Shown here: positions 38,801-48,071 of the stretch, piece by piece
Numbering within the stretch: position 1 is the stretch's first letter
Layout of the letters: the number at the start of each line of letters is the position of its first letter
NCBI GenBank assembly: GCA_046704785.1
Contig: JBJKRF010000134.1
Span: 1 to 48,146, forward strand
Reading direction: 5' to 3'
Length of the DNA: 48,146 nt
Source of the DNA: JBJKRF01 sp046704785
Lineage (GTDB): Bacteria > Chloroflexota > Anaerolineae > Anaerolineales > Villigracilaceae
Made by a program: the position numbers and the translations under genes
The notes under the pieces: model-generated
Databases searched by the model: none
Seen by the model: the letters and a program-made list of their open reading frames with translations, nothing else
What the model was told of the DNA's origin: nothing

Positions 38801-39787
38801 TATGCGGAATTGCTCACCAAGGCCGTTACGCACAACGCGCTGACGCTGAACGAGGCCAGCCACCAACAAGCGGTGCGTGTGGCCGGGATGGTCGTCTCCA
38901 GCCGTCCCTACCGCACCAAGACCGATAAGATGATGGGCTTCGTCACGCTCGAAGACCTGCATGGCAACATCGAACTGGTGGTCTTCCCGCGCGCCTGGGA
39001 CAAGTTCCGCGCGCTGTGTGAGGAGGGCAAAGTCATCGTCGCCGACGGCAAAGCCGACACCAACAATATTCCGCCCAAGGTGCTGGTGGACGAGATTCGC
39101 ACAGACGTGACTTATTACGATGCGGCCACGGAAACTGCCCCGGCGGCCTCGCAACCTTCCCGCGGCGCTCCGCCGTCAGATCGCATTGCGGAACCGGCTG
39201 CCGTGTATACCCCGCCTGCGGAAGGGAATTCCTCGGCCGGCTACACTGCCGATCCCGACCTGGAGGATGATTTTGGCAGCGACCTCGACGACGCGCCACC
39301 GCCTCCCGACGCGCCGCCCGATTGGGAGAGTCTCTCTGCGCCCGAACCTGTTTACGCTGCCCCGGCCAACCCAGCGGACGGGGCCCCGGTGGCTGACGAC
39401 GCGCCAGACGAGTCGCGCGAGAACCCGGCCTTGGGTGTGTCTGCCCCTGTTGACTCCGCCGCCGAGGTACGTTCCCTCCCGCCGATTGTCCCGCCGCCCC
39501 TGGCGCGGCCCGTCAGCGACGACGGCCAGCCGCCGCGCCTGATCACCGTTTTCCTGCGTCCCTCCAACGACCCGGAACGCGATCGGCGGCGCATCAAGAA
39601 CGTCTACGGCATCCTGATTTCGCACCCGGGGCAGGATCGCTTCCAGTTCCAGATTTTCGAAGGGGGCAAGGGACATTTGATCGATTTTCCTAACGATACC
39701 ACTCGCATCGGGGCGGATATGCTCGCGCGCCTGGGCAACCTGCTGGGCGGCGAGGAATGGCGCGTGGAAGAGATTACGTACCAGTAA
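35897..39787 (+). CDS. dnaE: DNA polymerase III alpha subunit
   Basis: The 1296-residue replicative polymerase. The PHP domain is at the N-terminus (HLHVHTVYSLLDG, about 7-19; ITDHGTM, 40-46). The palm has GSAAGS (361-366) and the catalytic PDIDLDF (398-404), with the third acidic residue further on. The helix-hairpin-helix and the OB-fold (about 990-1070, VRVAGMVVSSRPYRTKTDKMMGFVTLED) follow. A Pro/Ala/Asp-rich linker of about 120 residues (about 1078-1205) separates these from the C-terminal domain, which is unusual in length. The PHP metal residues look conserved, so proofreading or pyrophosphatase activity by PHP is possible. The ribosome binding site is weak. Confidence 0.96.
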   Translation: MSDPFVHLHVHTVYSLLDGFSNVKKLVKRAKEMDMPALAITDHGTMFGVIEFFNAAREAGVKPIIGMETYMAARGMKDRDSKLDKKSSHLLLLAENETGYKNLLAIASAAQLDGFYYYPRIDHDFLAAHAEGLICTSGCMSAEIPRALLDRKPEEAVRRMNWYYDVFGPDRFFVELQQHNIKELVDLNKTLVEMGARYSSKFVATNDVHYIEPDDAKYQDILLAIQTGALLADKERMRMSDPSYYLRSPQEMSALFAEVPEALSNTLLIAERCQVDLGFKGYHLPDFPVPQGYDAETYLRKLCQEGALRCYGKKAEGEQVRSRLEYELGVIHKMGFDAYFLIVWDLCRHAREQGIWYNARGSAAGSIVAYTLDITIVDPLDHGLIFERFLNPGRISMPDIDLDFRDDLRPKMMEYCARKYGDDKVAQIITFGTMAARGALRDVARVMDIPIPEVDRVAKLVPNIPGKPITLTEAMEQVPDLKTIYESDGTVRDLVDTAVHMEGVVRNAGTHAAGVVIADKPLIEYLPLHRPTSGSEETPIKTVTQFEMGILDSLGMLKVDFLGLSTLTVMARACALIKQRHNVEYTLSDIPVDDPEAFKLYGSGQTAGIFQVEGTGMTRWMIEMKPQNLDNIIAMVALYRPGPLDFIPSYIKRMHGEEQVEYRHPSMEPIFKDTYGIPIYQEQIMRAAVELAGYTASESDELRKAIAKKQAEKIAKHKHKFIKGAVAKGMPQETAEAIFTDWEEFARYGFNKSHAADYGVISVQTAFLKAHYPAEYMTALMSVFKNDTAKVSLYASESRALGIDVLPPDVNFSAFEFTIEDRRDEQGEQHSAIRFSLGAVKNVGQGPVDLIVAGREDGGPFKDLNDFARRVDLRAVGKRALESLIKVGAFDSFGDRAALLSTLDRLVATSASHFRAAEAGQMSLFGAATGVQAEGIRPPQDIHVDRKEALNWERELIGLYLSDHPLSAYAELLTKAVTHNALTLNEASHQQAVRVAGMVVSSRPYRTKTDKMMGFVTLEDLHGNIELVVFPRAWDKFRALCEEGKVIVADGKADTNNIPPKVLVDEIRTDVTYYDAATETAPAASQPSRGAPPSDRIAEPAAVYTPPAEGNSSAGYTADPDLEDDFGSDLDDAPPPPDAPPDWESLSAPEPVYAAPANPADGAPVADDAPDESRENPALGVSAPVDSAAEVRSLPPIVPPPLARPVSDDGQPPRLITVFLRPSNDPERDRRRIKNVYGILISHPGQDRFQFQIFEGGKGHLIDFPNDTTRIGADMLARLGNLLGGEEWRVEEITYQ

Positions 39788-39956
39788 ATCGGGGAGATAT
39801 AGCGACGACTGCTAATCTGCTTACCGTCTGGGCCGCCGCTTTTGTGCTAGCACGTCATCGACATGGCGGGCGAAGTGGCGATCAAACTGGCTGATGCCCG
39901 GCCATGATGTGAAAGAGATGTAGGTCAGTTGATCTAAAGAAAACAGGGAATTTACC

Positions 39957-40853
39957 GTGAGCATTGATTTCCAAAAAGTCAGTCTGACCGCCAAGCTGGC
40001 GGCTTATATGCGGCAGTACACCGACATTCCCTTTGCGCGGGAGGTGGCGCGGGCGCTGCGCGCGCAGGAGGCCTTCGAACAACTGCTCGCCGCGCAGCAC
40101 ATGCGCCCGGAAGACCTGCTCTGGTACGCGCCCATTTTCGAAGTCCGTTACAAGAGCATCGCCGAGATGTTGCGCCGCTCGGGCCTGAAACAGGTGCTGG
40201 AACTGGCCAGCGGATTTTCTCTGCGCGGGCTGGTGACCACACGAGATGCCAGCCTCACCTACGTCGAATCAGACCTGGAAGACTTGACCGCTGAAAAGAC
40301 GACCCTGGTGTCTGACCTGTGCCAGCAGTATAAACTGGCCTTCCCCGAAAACCTGCATTTCGCCGCGGCGAACGCCCTGGATGAAAACCAACTGTGGGCC
40401 GCTGTCAAAAACTTCCAACTCAACCAACCCATCGCCGTCATCAACGAAGGCCTGCTCCTGTACCTGTCGTCAGATGAAATGGAGACCCTGGCGAAAAATG
40501 TCTGCAACCTGTTGGCGAACTTTGGCGGCCTCTGGATCACGCCTGATTTTTCGCTGAAATCGGAGGCGCAGGATGTTTCTGCGCAGCAGCGCCGCTTCCG
40601 CGCCATCGTGACTGCGGCCACCGATCGGCCCATGTACAACAACGCCTTCGATACCCCCGCTGAGCTATCCGCCTTTTTCGCAGGGCTGGGACTGCACGAA
40701 CAGGTCTTCAACCAACTGGACCTGGCCCCGCAGATCGTTTCGCCCGGCGTGCTCAAGCTGTCGCCGCGCTTTTTGGCAGACTCCGCTCCCAGGCTCAAAC
40801 TCTGGGCCCTGAGCCTGGATGCGCCACACGACTGGCAAGGCCTTTCCCTATGA
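39957..40853 (+). CDS. Class I SAM methyltransferase, LCM/PPM1-like
   Basis: A 298-residue protein of the leucine carboxyl methyltransferase (LCMT) superfamily, which in bacteria are mostly polyketide or small-molecule O-methyltransferases. The SAM site has KQVLELASGFSLRGL (motif I) and TYVESDLEDL (acidic loop). INEGLLLYLSSDEM and PDFSLKS follow the family pattern. The start is GTG 39957 with AGGGAA about nine bases upstream. Its stop overlaps the start of the DUF1697 gene. Its substrate is unknown. Confidence 0.85.
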   Translation: MSIDFQKVSLTAKLAAYMRQYTDIPFAREVARALRAQEAFEQLLAAQHMRPEDLLWYAPIFEVRYKSIAEMLRRSGLKQVLELASGFSLRGLVTTRDASLTYVESDLEDLTAEKTTLVSDLCQQYKLAFPENLHFAAANALDENQLWAAVKNFQLNQPIAVINEGLLLYLSSDEMETLAKNVCNLLANFGGLWITPDFSLKSEAQDVSAQQRRFRAIVTAATDRPMYNNAFDTPAELSAFFAGLGLHEQVFNQLDLAPQIVSPGVLKLSPRFLADSAPRLKLWALSLDAPHDWQGLSL

Positions 40854-41386
40854 CGCGTTATTTTGCCTTTCTGCGTGCCATCAACGTTGGCGGGCACACC
40901 GTCAAGATGGACGAACTGCGCCGACTCTTCGAGACATTCGGATTCGATACGGTCGAGACCTTCCTCGCCAGCGGCAACGTCATCTTCGAGTCAGATTCCC
41001 AGGAGGCGGCTGCGCTCGAAAAACGGATCGAATCCGGGCTGCGTGAAGCACTCGACTATGAGGTCACGACCTTCGTCCGCACGCCGGCGGAAGTCGCCAA
41101 GGTGGCCGCGTACCAGCCTTTTCCTCCATCGGCGATGGAAATGGCCGCCGCCTTCAATGTTGCCTTTTTGTCGCAAACGCTCGAAGGCACCGCGGTGCAG
41201 AAGTTGATGGCGCTGAAAACCGACATCGACGATTTTCACGTTCACGGACGGGAAGTCTACTGGCTGTGCCGCAAGAAACAGAGCGATTCCACGTTCTCGA
41301 ACGCGGTGCTCGAAAAGACGCTGCGCCTGCGCTCCACCCTGCGCGGCAGGAACACCCTCTACAAGCTGGCAGCTAAATATACCTGA
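40850..41386 (+). CDS. DUF1697-family protein
   Basis: A 178-residue protein with the family opening MTRYFAFLRAINVGGHTVKM and the conserved LASGNVIFES segment, followed by FVRTPAEV and the C-terminal LRGRNTLYKLAA. DUF1697 proteins adopt a ferredoxin-like double fold and have no established reaction. The start overlaps the preceding methyltransferase stop by four bases, so the two are translated together. Confidence 0.9.
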   Translation: MTRYFAFLRAINVGGHTVKMDELRRLFETFGFDTVETFLASGNVIFESDSQEAAALEKRIESGLREALDYEVTTFVRTPAEVAKVAAYQPFPPSAMEMAAAFNVAFLSQTLEGTAVQKLMALKTDIDDFHVHGREVYWLCRKKQSDSTFSNAVLEKTLRLRSTLRGRNTLYKLAAKYT

Positions 41387-41484
41387 TGTTCTCCCGTTGA
41401 GATTCCCCGGCAGCCTTTCCCGTGAAATTTTCTGGCTTTCAAGGGGCCCGTGGAAAAATGGATTGGTGGGATGCGGGGTTCTTA

Positions 41485-41513
41485 TTGACGCACCATTTTC
41501 AACATGTTATGAT
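41485..41513 (+). promoter_or_regulatory. Sigma-70-type promoter of the hrcA operon
   Basis: TTGACG (41485-41490) and TATGAT (41508-41513) are separated by 17 bases, close to consensus. The expected transcription start is near 41520, immediately before the CIRCE operator, so HrcA would block initiation or clearance. Confidence 0.85.
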
Positions 41514-41526
41514 TAACCCCGATGCT

Positions 41527-41553
41527 TTAGCACTCATACTTCTTGAGTGCTAA
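41527..41553. promoter_or_regulatory. CIRCE operator (HrcA binding site)
   Basis: TTAGCACTC (41527-41535), nine bases, then GAGTGCTAA (41545-41553): a perfect CIRCE element. It lies just after the sigma-70 promoter and about 100 bases before hrcA, whose product binds it. This predicts autoregulated heat-shock repression of the whole hrcA-grpE-dnaK-dnaJ operon. Confidence 0.97.
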
Positions 41554-41650
41554 AAAATTAGCTAGTTGGGAATCGCCGCATAATCGAGCGAACGCAGCCT
41601 CGTCGGGTTGTGGCTGCTGGTTCCCATGAACTGAAAATAGAGTGTCTGCG

Positions 41651-42706
41651 ATGATCGAATTAAGCGAACGCCAGAAAACGATCCTCATGCTTGTGATGCG
41701 CGACTACATCGACTTGGCCCAGCCGGTCGGTTCGCAGCACCTGGTGGAGCGTTACCACCTCGACATGAGTTCGGCCACCGTCCGGAACGAGATGGTGGCG
41801 TTGACCGAGCTTGGCTACCTGCGCCAACCGCACACCTCCGCTGGGCGCGTCCCCAGCGAGGACGGTTATCGCTATTTCGTCAGCCAGATGATGCCGCAGG
41901 CCGAACTGCCTGAAACCGTCCAGCACACCATCAGCCACCAGTTCTACCAGGCCCGCGCCGAAATCGACCAGTGGATGACTCTGACCGCCTCGGTGCTGGC
42001 GCGCCAGTCGCAAGCGGTTTCGATCGTCACTGCACCGCACGCCAAGCGTTCGCGCTTCAAACACGTCGAACTGATCTCTACCCAGGGGCGCCAGGTGCTG
42101 ATGGTGCTGGTCACGCTGGGTGGCGAAGTCTCCCAGCAGGTGCTGACGTTGGCCGAACCCGTCACGCAGGAACGCCTGTCCGATGTTGCCAATCGCTTGA
42201 ACCAGAGCCTCCAGGGCCTTGCCGTGGAGGACATCACCGCCCTCCTGGCGCGCGCCGATGTGCTCGAAGCCGACATCGCCACATTGATCGTCCAGGATAT
42301 ACAGGCCACCGACAGCAGCGTTTCAGGGGAGTTGTATTACGATGGACTGACAAACGTGCTGGCCGAACCGGAGTTCAACGCCTCCGACGAGGCCCGCCGT
42401 GCTTTGCACCTGTTCGAGGAGCGCAACCTGTTGCAGGAATTGCTTGCGCGTACCGTCATGGATAGCGGCGTGGGCGGCGTGCAGGTCCTGATTGGCGGCG
42501 AAAGCGTTTGGGAGGAACTGCGCCAGTGCTCGATGGTGCTTGCCCGTTATGGCGTTCCCGGGCTGGTCACCGGCGCGCTGGGTGTGCTGGGCCCCATGCG
42601 CATGTCCTATACACGAACGATTCCAACCGTGCGCTTCGTCGCCGGTTTGTTGAGCGATCTCGTTAATGATACTTTTGCAGGAGAACAGACGGATGAGCAA
42701 GCGTAA
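41651..42706 (+). CDS. hrcA: Heat-inducible transcription repressor HrcA
   Basis: A 351-residue repressor. The N-terminal winged helix has LSERQKTILMLVMRDYIDLAQPVGS and SSATVRNEMVALTELGYLRQPHTSAGRVPSEDGYRYFV, the family hallmark. The C-terminal GAF-like part ends with GVPGLVTGALGVLGPMRMSYTRTIP. It binds the CIRCE element upstream and is kept active by GroEL in characterised systems. I chose ATG 41651; a GTG three codons upstream is possible. Its 3' end overlaps grpE by 14 bases. Confidence 0.96.
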   Translation: MIELSERQKTILMLVMRDYIDLAQPVGSQHLVERYHLDMSSATVRNEMVALTELGYLRQPHTSAGRVPSEDGYRYFVSQMMPQAELPETVQHTISHQFYQARAEIDQWMTLTASVLARQSQAVSIVTAPHAKRSRFKHVELISTQGRQVLMVLVTLGGEVSQQVLTLAEPVTQERLSDVANRLNQSLQGLAVEDITALLARADVLEADIATLIVQDIQATDSSVSGELYYDGLTNVLAEPEFNASDEARRALHLFEERNLLQELLARTVMDSGVGGVQVLIGGESVWEELRQCSMVLARYGVPGLVTGALGVLGPMRMSYTRTIPTVRFVAGLLSDLVNDTFAGEQTDEQA

Positions 42707-43250
42707 AAGTGAATCCAAACCCCAGGTCGAAGCGGCCCCCGAAGAGACTCCGGAAGCCGCTGGCACCCCGGAAGCAGCTACCGTTTCGGTAGAAGCTGTC
42801 GAAGCCTTGCAAGACCATCTTGCCGAGGCGCAAGCCAAAGCACAGGAATATCTGGACGCCCTACAGCGTGAACGCGCCGACTTTACGAATTATCGCCGTC
42901 GGGTGGAGCAGGAAAAAGAGCAAATGGGCCGATGGACCAGCGGCGAGACCATCAAGAAGTTGCTGCCAGTGCTCGACGACCTCGAGCGTGCGCTCGCCAA
43001 TCGTCCGGCCGATGACGCCTGGGCGAACGGCGTCGAACTGGTCTGTCGTAAGTTTCAGTCCATCCTTGAAAAGGAAGACGTTGTTCGCATCGAGGCGCAG
43101 GGACAACCCTTCGACCCGAACTTGCACGAAGCCATCATGCAGGAACCCAGTGATGAATACGAGCCCGGCACCGTGACCGCTGTTTTGCAGCAGGGCTACC
43201 TGCACGGTGAGCGCGTCTTACGTCCGGCGCTGGTCAAGGTGGCGCAGTAA
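42693..43250 (+). CDS. grpE: Nucleotide exchange factor GrpE
   Basis: A 185-residue DnaK cochaperone. A charged, Glu/Ala-rich N-terminal tail leads to a long coiled coil (about 45-85, QAKAQEYLDALQRERADFTNYRRRVEQE), then the helical bundle and beta domain with LLPVLDDLERAL, FDPNLHEAIMQEPS and GYLHGERVLRPALVKVAQ, all diagnostic. AGGAG lies nine bases before ATG 42693, inside the end of hrcA. An in-frame ATT/ATG further upstream at 42666 is within hrcA coding sequence and is less likely. Confidence 0.96.
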   Translation: MSKRKSESKPQVEAAPEETPEAAGTPEAATVSVEAVEALQDHLAEAQAKAQEYLDALQRERADFTNYRRRVEQEKEQMGRWTSGETIKKLLPVLDDLERALANRPADDAWANGVELVCRKFQSILEKEDVVRIEAQGQPFDPNLHEAIMQEPSDEYEPGTVTAVLQQGYLHGERVLRPALVKVAQ

Positions 43251-43317
43251 AGGACGGTGCGCCAGGGGAATGTGCATTTCGCGCGTGGCGCATCGCAACC
43301 GTATACTGGGAGAACAC

Positions 43318-45231
<1,914 letters not shown>

Positions 45232-45254
45232 TTGACAGGCATGATGGCGTTAAT

Positions 45255-46373
45255 ATGAATGCAAATCGTGATTACTATGAAGTATTGGGTGTCTCGCGGG
45301 ACGCCTCTGTGGATGAAATCAAATCAGCTTTTCGCAAGCTGGCGCGTCAGTATCATCCTGATGTAAATAAGGCTTCCGACGCTGAGGAAAAATTCAAGGA
45401 AATCAACGAAGCCTATGGCGTTCTGTCGGACCCGCAGAAGCGCGCCCGCTACGATCGCTTCGGTCGTTCCGGGTTGGGCGATATGGGCGACATGCCAGAC
45501 TTCAGCGTTAATTTTAGCGACATTTTCGAAGAGTTGTTTGGTATGGGCATGGGCGGCGGACGGGGTTCGCGTCGCAATATGCCGCGGCGTGGTCGTGACC
45601 TGCAAATGGCCGTGAGCCTGACTTTTGAGGAGGCGGTTTTCGGTGCTGAGAAAGAGATCGAGTTCGAGCGCGATGAGTTATGCTCCGCCTGCCATGGCAC
45701 CGGCGCTGAACCCGGTACCACGCCCAAGACCTGTGGCACCTGCGGCGGGCGTGGCGAGGTGCGCCAGGTGCGCCAGACCTTCGTCATTCAGATGGTCGAA
45801 ACTGTGACTTGTCCCACCTGTCAGGGGCGTGGAAAGATCATCGAGAAACTATGCCATACCTGCTCCGGACGCGGCCTGGAACGTAAGCATGCGTCCAAAA
45901 AGGTTTCCATCCCTGCCGGCGTGGATAACGGTATGCAGATTCGCTTGCCGGGTGAGGGCCAGCCCGGGACAAACGGTGGCCCGAATGGCAATTTATTCCT
46001 GGCGGTGGACGTCAAACCGCATGAATATTTCAAACGTCGGGGCGAGGACATCCTGCTCGACCTGGATATCAACGTTTCTCAGGCGGCGCTGGGCGCGGAC
46101 ATCGAAGTCCCAACGGTGGACGGCACGGAGAAATTGACGATTCCCTCCGGGACACAGCCCGGCAAAGTCTTTACCCTACGTGGAAAGGGCGTCCCGCACG
46201 TCCGCAACAGTCGACGTGGTGACGAGAAAGTGATTGTGAACGTGGACATCCCGTCCAAACTGACACAGGAACAGCGCGAGTTGTTCGAGCAGCTTGCCAA
46301 GACGCTGGGCACCGTGCCCAAACCGCAGCAGAAAGGGTTCCTGGACTGGCTGAACGAAGCACTGGGGGGATAA
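45255..46373 (+). CDS. dnaJ: Chaperone DnaJ (Hsp40)
   Basis: A 372-residue type I J-protein. The J domain has YYEVLGVSRDAS and the HPD tripeptide at 34-36. A Gly/Phe-rich stretch (about 75-110) precedes the zinc domain with four repeats: CSACHGTG, CGTCGGRG, CPTCQGRG and CHTCSGRG. The C-terminal substrate domains follow (VSIPAGVDNGMQIRLPGEG, GKVFTLRGKGVPH). It stimulates DnaK ATPase. ATG 45255 starts 23 bases after dnaK; no strong ribosome binding site is seen. Confidence 0.97.
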   Translation: MNANRDYYEVLGVSRDASVDEIKSAFRKLARQYHPDVNKASDAEEKFKEINEAYGVLSDPQKRARYDRFGRSGLGDMGDMPDFSVNFSDIFEELFGMGMGGGRGSRRNMPRRGRDLQMAVSLTFEEAVFGAEKEIEFERDELCSACHGTGAEPGTTPKTCGTCGGRGEVRQVRQTFVIQMVETVTCPTCQGRGKIIEKLCHTCSGRGLERKHASKKVSIPAGVDNGMQIRLPGEGQPGTNGGPNGNLFLAVDVKPHEYFKRRGEDILLDLDINVSQAALGADIEVPTVDGTEKLTIPSGTQPGKVFTLRGKGVPHVRNSRRGDEKVIVNVDIPSKLTQEQRELFEQLAKTLGTVPKPQQKGFLDWLNEALGG

Positions 46374-46427
46374 ATCCAGGATTATCTTGCGTAATGGTGT
46401 AAAACCAAGCTTTGGTTAACAAAATAA

Positions 46428-46461
46428 AGAGGCCTTAAGACGAACTTGTCTTAAGGCCTCT
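46428..46461 (+). terminator. Hairpin downstream of dnaJ
   Basis: A perfect 14-bp stem (AGAGGCCTTAAGAC at 46428-46441, complement at 46448-46461) closes a 6-base loop. Only a short T-stretch follows, so it may be a weak terminator. A smaller hairpin (AACCAA/TTGGTT, 46403-46417) precedes it. Confidence 0.6.
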
Positions 46462-46468
46462 CTTGACA

Positions 46469-46477
46469 TGCTATAAT
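46469..46477 (+). promoter_or_regulatory. Extended -10 element (TGCTATAAT) at the edge of the restriction-modification island
   Basis: The same nonamer seen before dnaE and the receiver gene occurs here on the plus strand. It faces into the 3' end of the broken methylase gene and not a plus-strand gene. It may be a host promoter separated from its gene by insertion of the AT-rich island, or a coincidence. Confidence 0.35.
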
Positions 46478-47380
46478 CACGATTGATAAGTTTCGTCGTC
46501 TTCCATTACCATCCGCATTTGGCGAATTTCTTGGTTATCGAAATGAGAAACAGCAGTGCTGTCTGGAACATAATTTGTGATGAGGACTTCTTTGTTGATA
46601 ACTCGTTCGTTACCATTTTTTTTTAGTTTTCATACCTGACGCCGATTGAACTGAAACAACATAGTTTTCCTGATAAAGCTCACGAATTTGTGGAATGTCA
46701 TAAGAGGACAGAATCCAATTGCATTTTGCTGTATGTAGACGATCTGCTAATTCTTTGTGTTCGCTCCAATTGCGCATGTTGTGTGCATAATTGACGCCAT
46801 TTTCGGGATATGGTGGATCAATATACATGACGACATTTGGACGATCGTAACGTTCAATACAATCTTGCCAATTGAGGTTTTCAATTATCACGGTTTTTAG
46901 TCTCTGATGTACGGGTGTTAGTCGTTGTTTCAATGTTTCTAACGCACCGATGAGACGATTGCCATGTCCTCCGTCCGAAATGCTGGTTTGAAAGCGAGGG
47001 TATTTTAGTTCACCTCCCCAACCAGCCATAATTAAATAATAGAAACGATGCGCACGTTGGATATCGGTCAGTTGTGTTGGGTCTAAAGATGCTAATCGCT
47101 GAAATTCTGCTCGCGACACCAACTCCCATTCGAAGGATACAATTAATTCTTCAGGTTTTTCTTTGACCACACGGAAAAAAGTGACAATTTCCTGATCTAT
47201 ATCATTTAAGATTTCTACGTCACTTGGCATTTTGCCAAACAAAACCCAGGCAGCTCCAGCAAATACCTCCACATAGCAAGTATGTTTTGGCAAAAGGTAT
47301 ATGATTTATTTTCTCAGACGTGATTTACCGCCCACCCACTTGAATGGACTGTTGACCATCTCATTTTTTGTAGTAGCCAT
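46477..47380 (-). pseudogene. Broken Dam-type (D12 class) adenine-N6 DNA methyltransferase
   Basis: Reading from ATG 47380 gives PFKWVGGKSRLRK, the usual first motif, then an in-frame TAA at 47308-47306, followed in the same frame by IIYLLPKHTCYVEVFAGAAWVLF (motif I) and later MYIDPPYPENG (DPPY catalytic motif). The stop replaces what is commonly Gln (CAA to TAA). Near the end the frame is lost in a run of nine A (46616-46624): skipping one base restores NGNERVINKEVLITNY, the expected C-terminal segment, to a stop at 46477. The gene span is 904 bases, one more than a multiple of three, which agrees with a single inserted base. Composition is AT-rich versus the host. An intact protein would be about 300 residues. 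Confidence 0.85.
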
Positions 47381-47392
47381 AGATTTAACCCT

Positions 47393-47415
47393 AAATGTCT
47401 CTATTAGAGACATTT
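47393..47415. promoter_or_regulatory. Perfect 23-bp palindrome, probable controller-protein operator
   Basis: The arm AAATGTCTCTA (47393-47403) is followed by a central T (47404) and the exact complement of the arm (47405-47415). It lies between the divergent methylase (start 47380) and HTH regulator (start 47467), where C-boxes of controller-type restriction-modification systems lie. Binding by the adjacent HTH protein is inferred. Confidence 0.65.
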
Positions 47416-47466
47416 TATCATAGTCTTCTTTATCTGTCAATTAATTTTCTACGAGAGAGGTTTGTT

Positions 47467-47688
47467 ATGCAGCGATTTGGTGAGAAACTTCGTAGTTTGC
47501 GAACAAGAAAAGAATTGACACTGAAGGAACTGGCCTCAACTTTAGGTTTGACTGCACATGGTTACTTGAGTGAAATGGAAGCAGGAAAGAAGAAACCTAC
47601 AGCTGATTTTGTTTTGAAAGTGGCGAGATTTTTTAATGTGACAACTGACGAACTCTTAAAAGACGAACTTGATTTAGAGGATAAATGA
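47467..47688 (+). CDS. XRE-family HTH regulator, controller (C) protein-like
   Basis: A 73-residue helix-turn-helix protein, almost entirely an XRE domain (FGEKLRSLRTRKELTLKELASTLGLTAHGYLSEMEAGKKKPTADFVLKVARFF). ATG 47467 has GAGAGAGG about six bases upstream; the frame opens upstream through the palindrome and is not used. Size, the overlap of its stop with the start of the endonuclease-like gene (ATGA) and the palindrome upstream are the usual layout of C-proteins that delay restriction enzyme expression. Without the downstream gene it would be called only an XRE regulator. Confidence 0.85.
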   Translation: MQRFGEKLRSLRTRKELTLKELASTLGLTAHGYLSEMEAGKKKPTADFVLKVARFFNVTTDELLKDELDLEDK

Positions 47689-48071
47689 GCATTCCCTTTG
47701 TTGACCGAGATCCTACACATGCCGAATTTGAACGTTTTAGGCTGATTTTGAGCACATATCAAGACGGAAGCGGCCAACAGGCCGTAAAGAGCGGACAAAC
47801 TTTGCCAGGTTGGCGAGATTTTGAGCGCTCAGTTGCCATTGCGTTTAATGGGGAGGCTCAGGAAAATAAATTCATTTTCGATGTTTTATTGCCAGATGCC
47901 AAAAGAGACAATGTATATTTCGGCGTTTCTTGTAAAATGCGTCGAACATTGAATGACACGAAACGAACAGGCCGGGTGACCTTGGAGCTTTCAAATTCAT
48001 CTGGTAAGTTTTGGGACAGGCTAGCAGCTTGTCGGAGAACTCTTTTTCGTACCAAAGCTGCCCCATTTTAG
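47685..48071 (+). pseudogene. Type II restriction endonuclease-like, N-terminal part (apparently truncated)
   Basis: A 128-residue product overlapping the C-protein stop. The segment IFDVLLPDAKRDNVYFGVSCKMRR fits a PD-(D/E)xK-like active site (Asp66, then Ser82-Cys-Lys84), and ARGRVTLELS-like sequence (GRVTLELSNSSGKFWDRLA) follows. This resembles the start of type II endonucleases of roughly twice this length, by general recollection. After about residue 113 (near 48020) the wording looks unrelated and the frame stops at 48069-48071, so the gene is probably cut by rearrangement. The remaining bases to 48146 show no gene. The recognition site cannot be named. Confidence 0.55.

Noticed and set aside
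39844..39853. 10-bp palindrome GTGCTAGCAC between dnaE and the methyltransferase
   Set aside because: Too short, with no T-run and no link to a regulator.
46610..47293. Methylase as an intact 227-residue gene starting at TTG 47293
   Set aside because: Conserved N- and C-terminal segments lie outside this frame piece on both sides, so it is a fragment of a broken gene.
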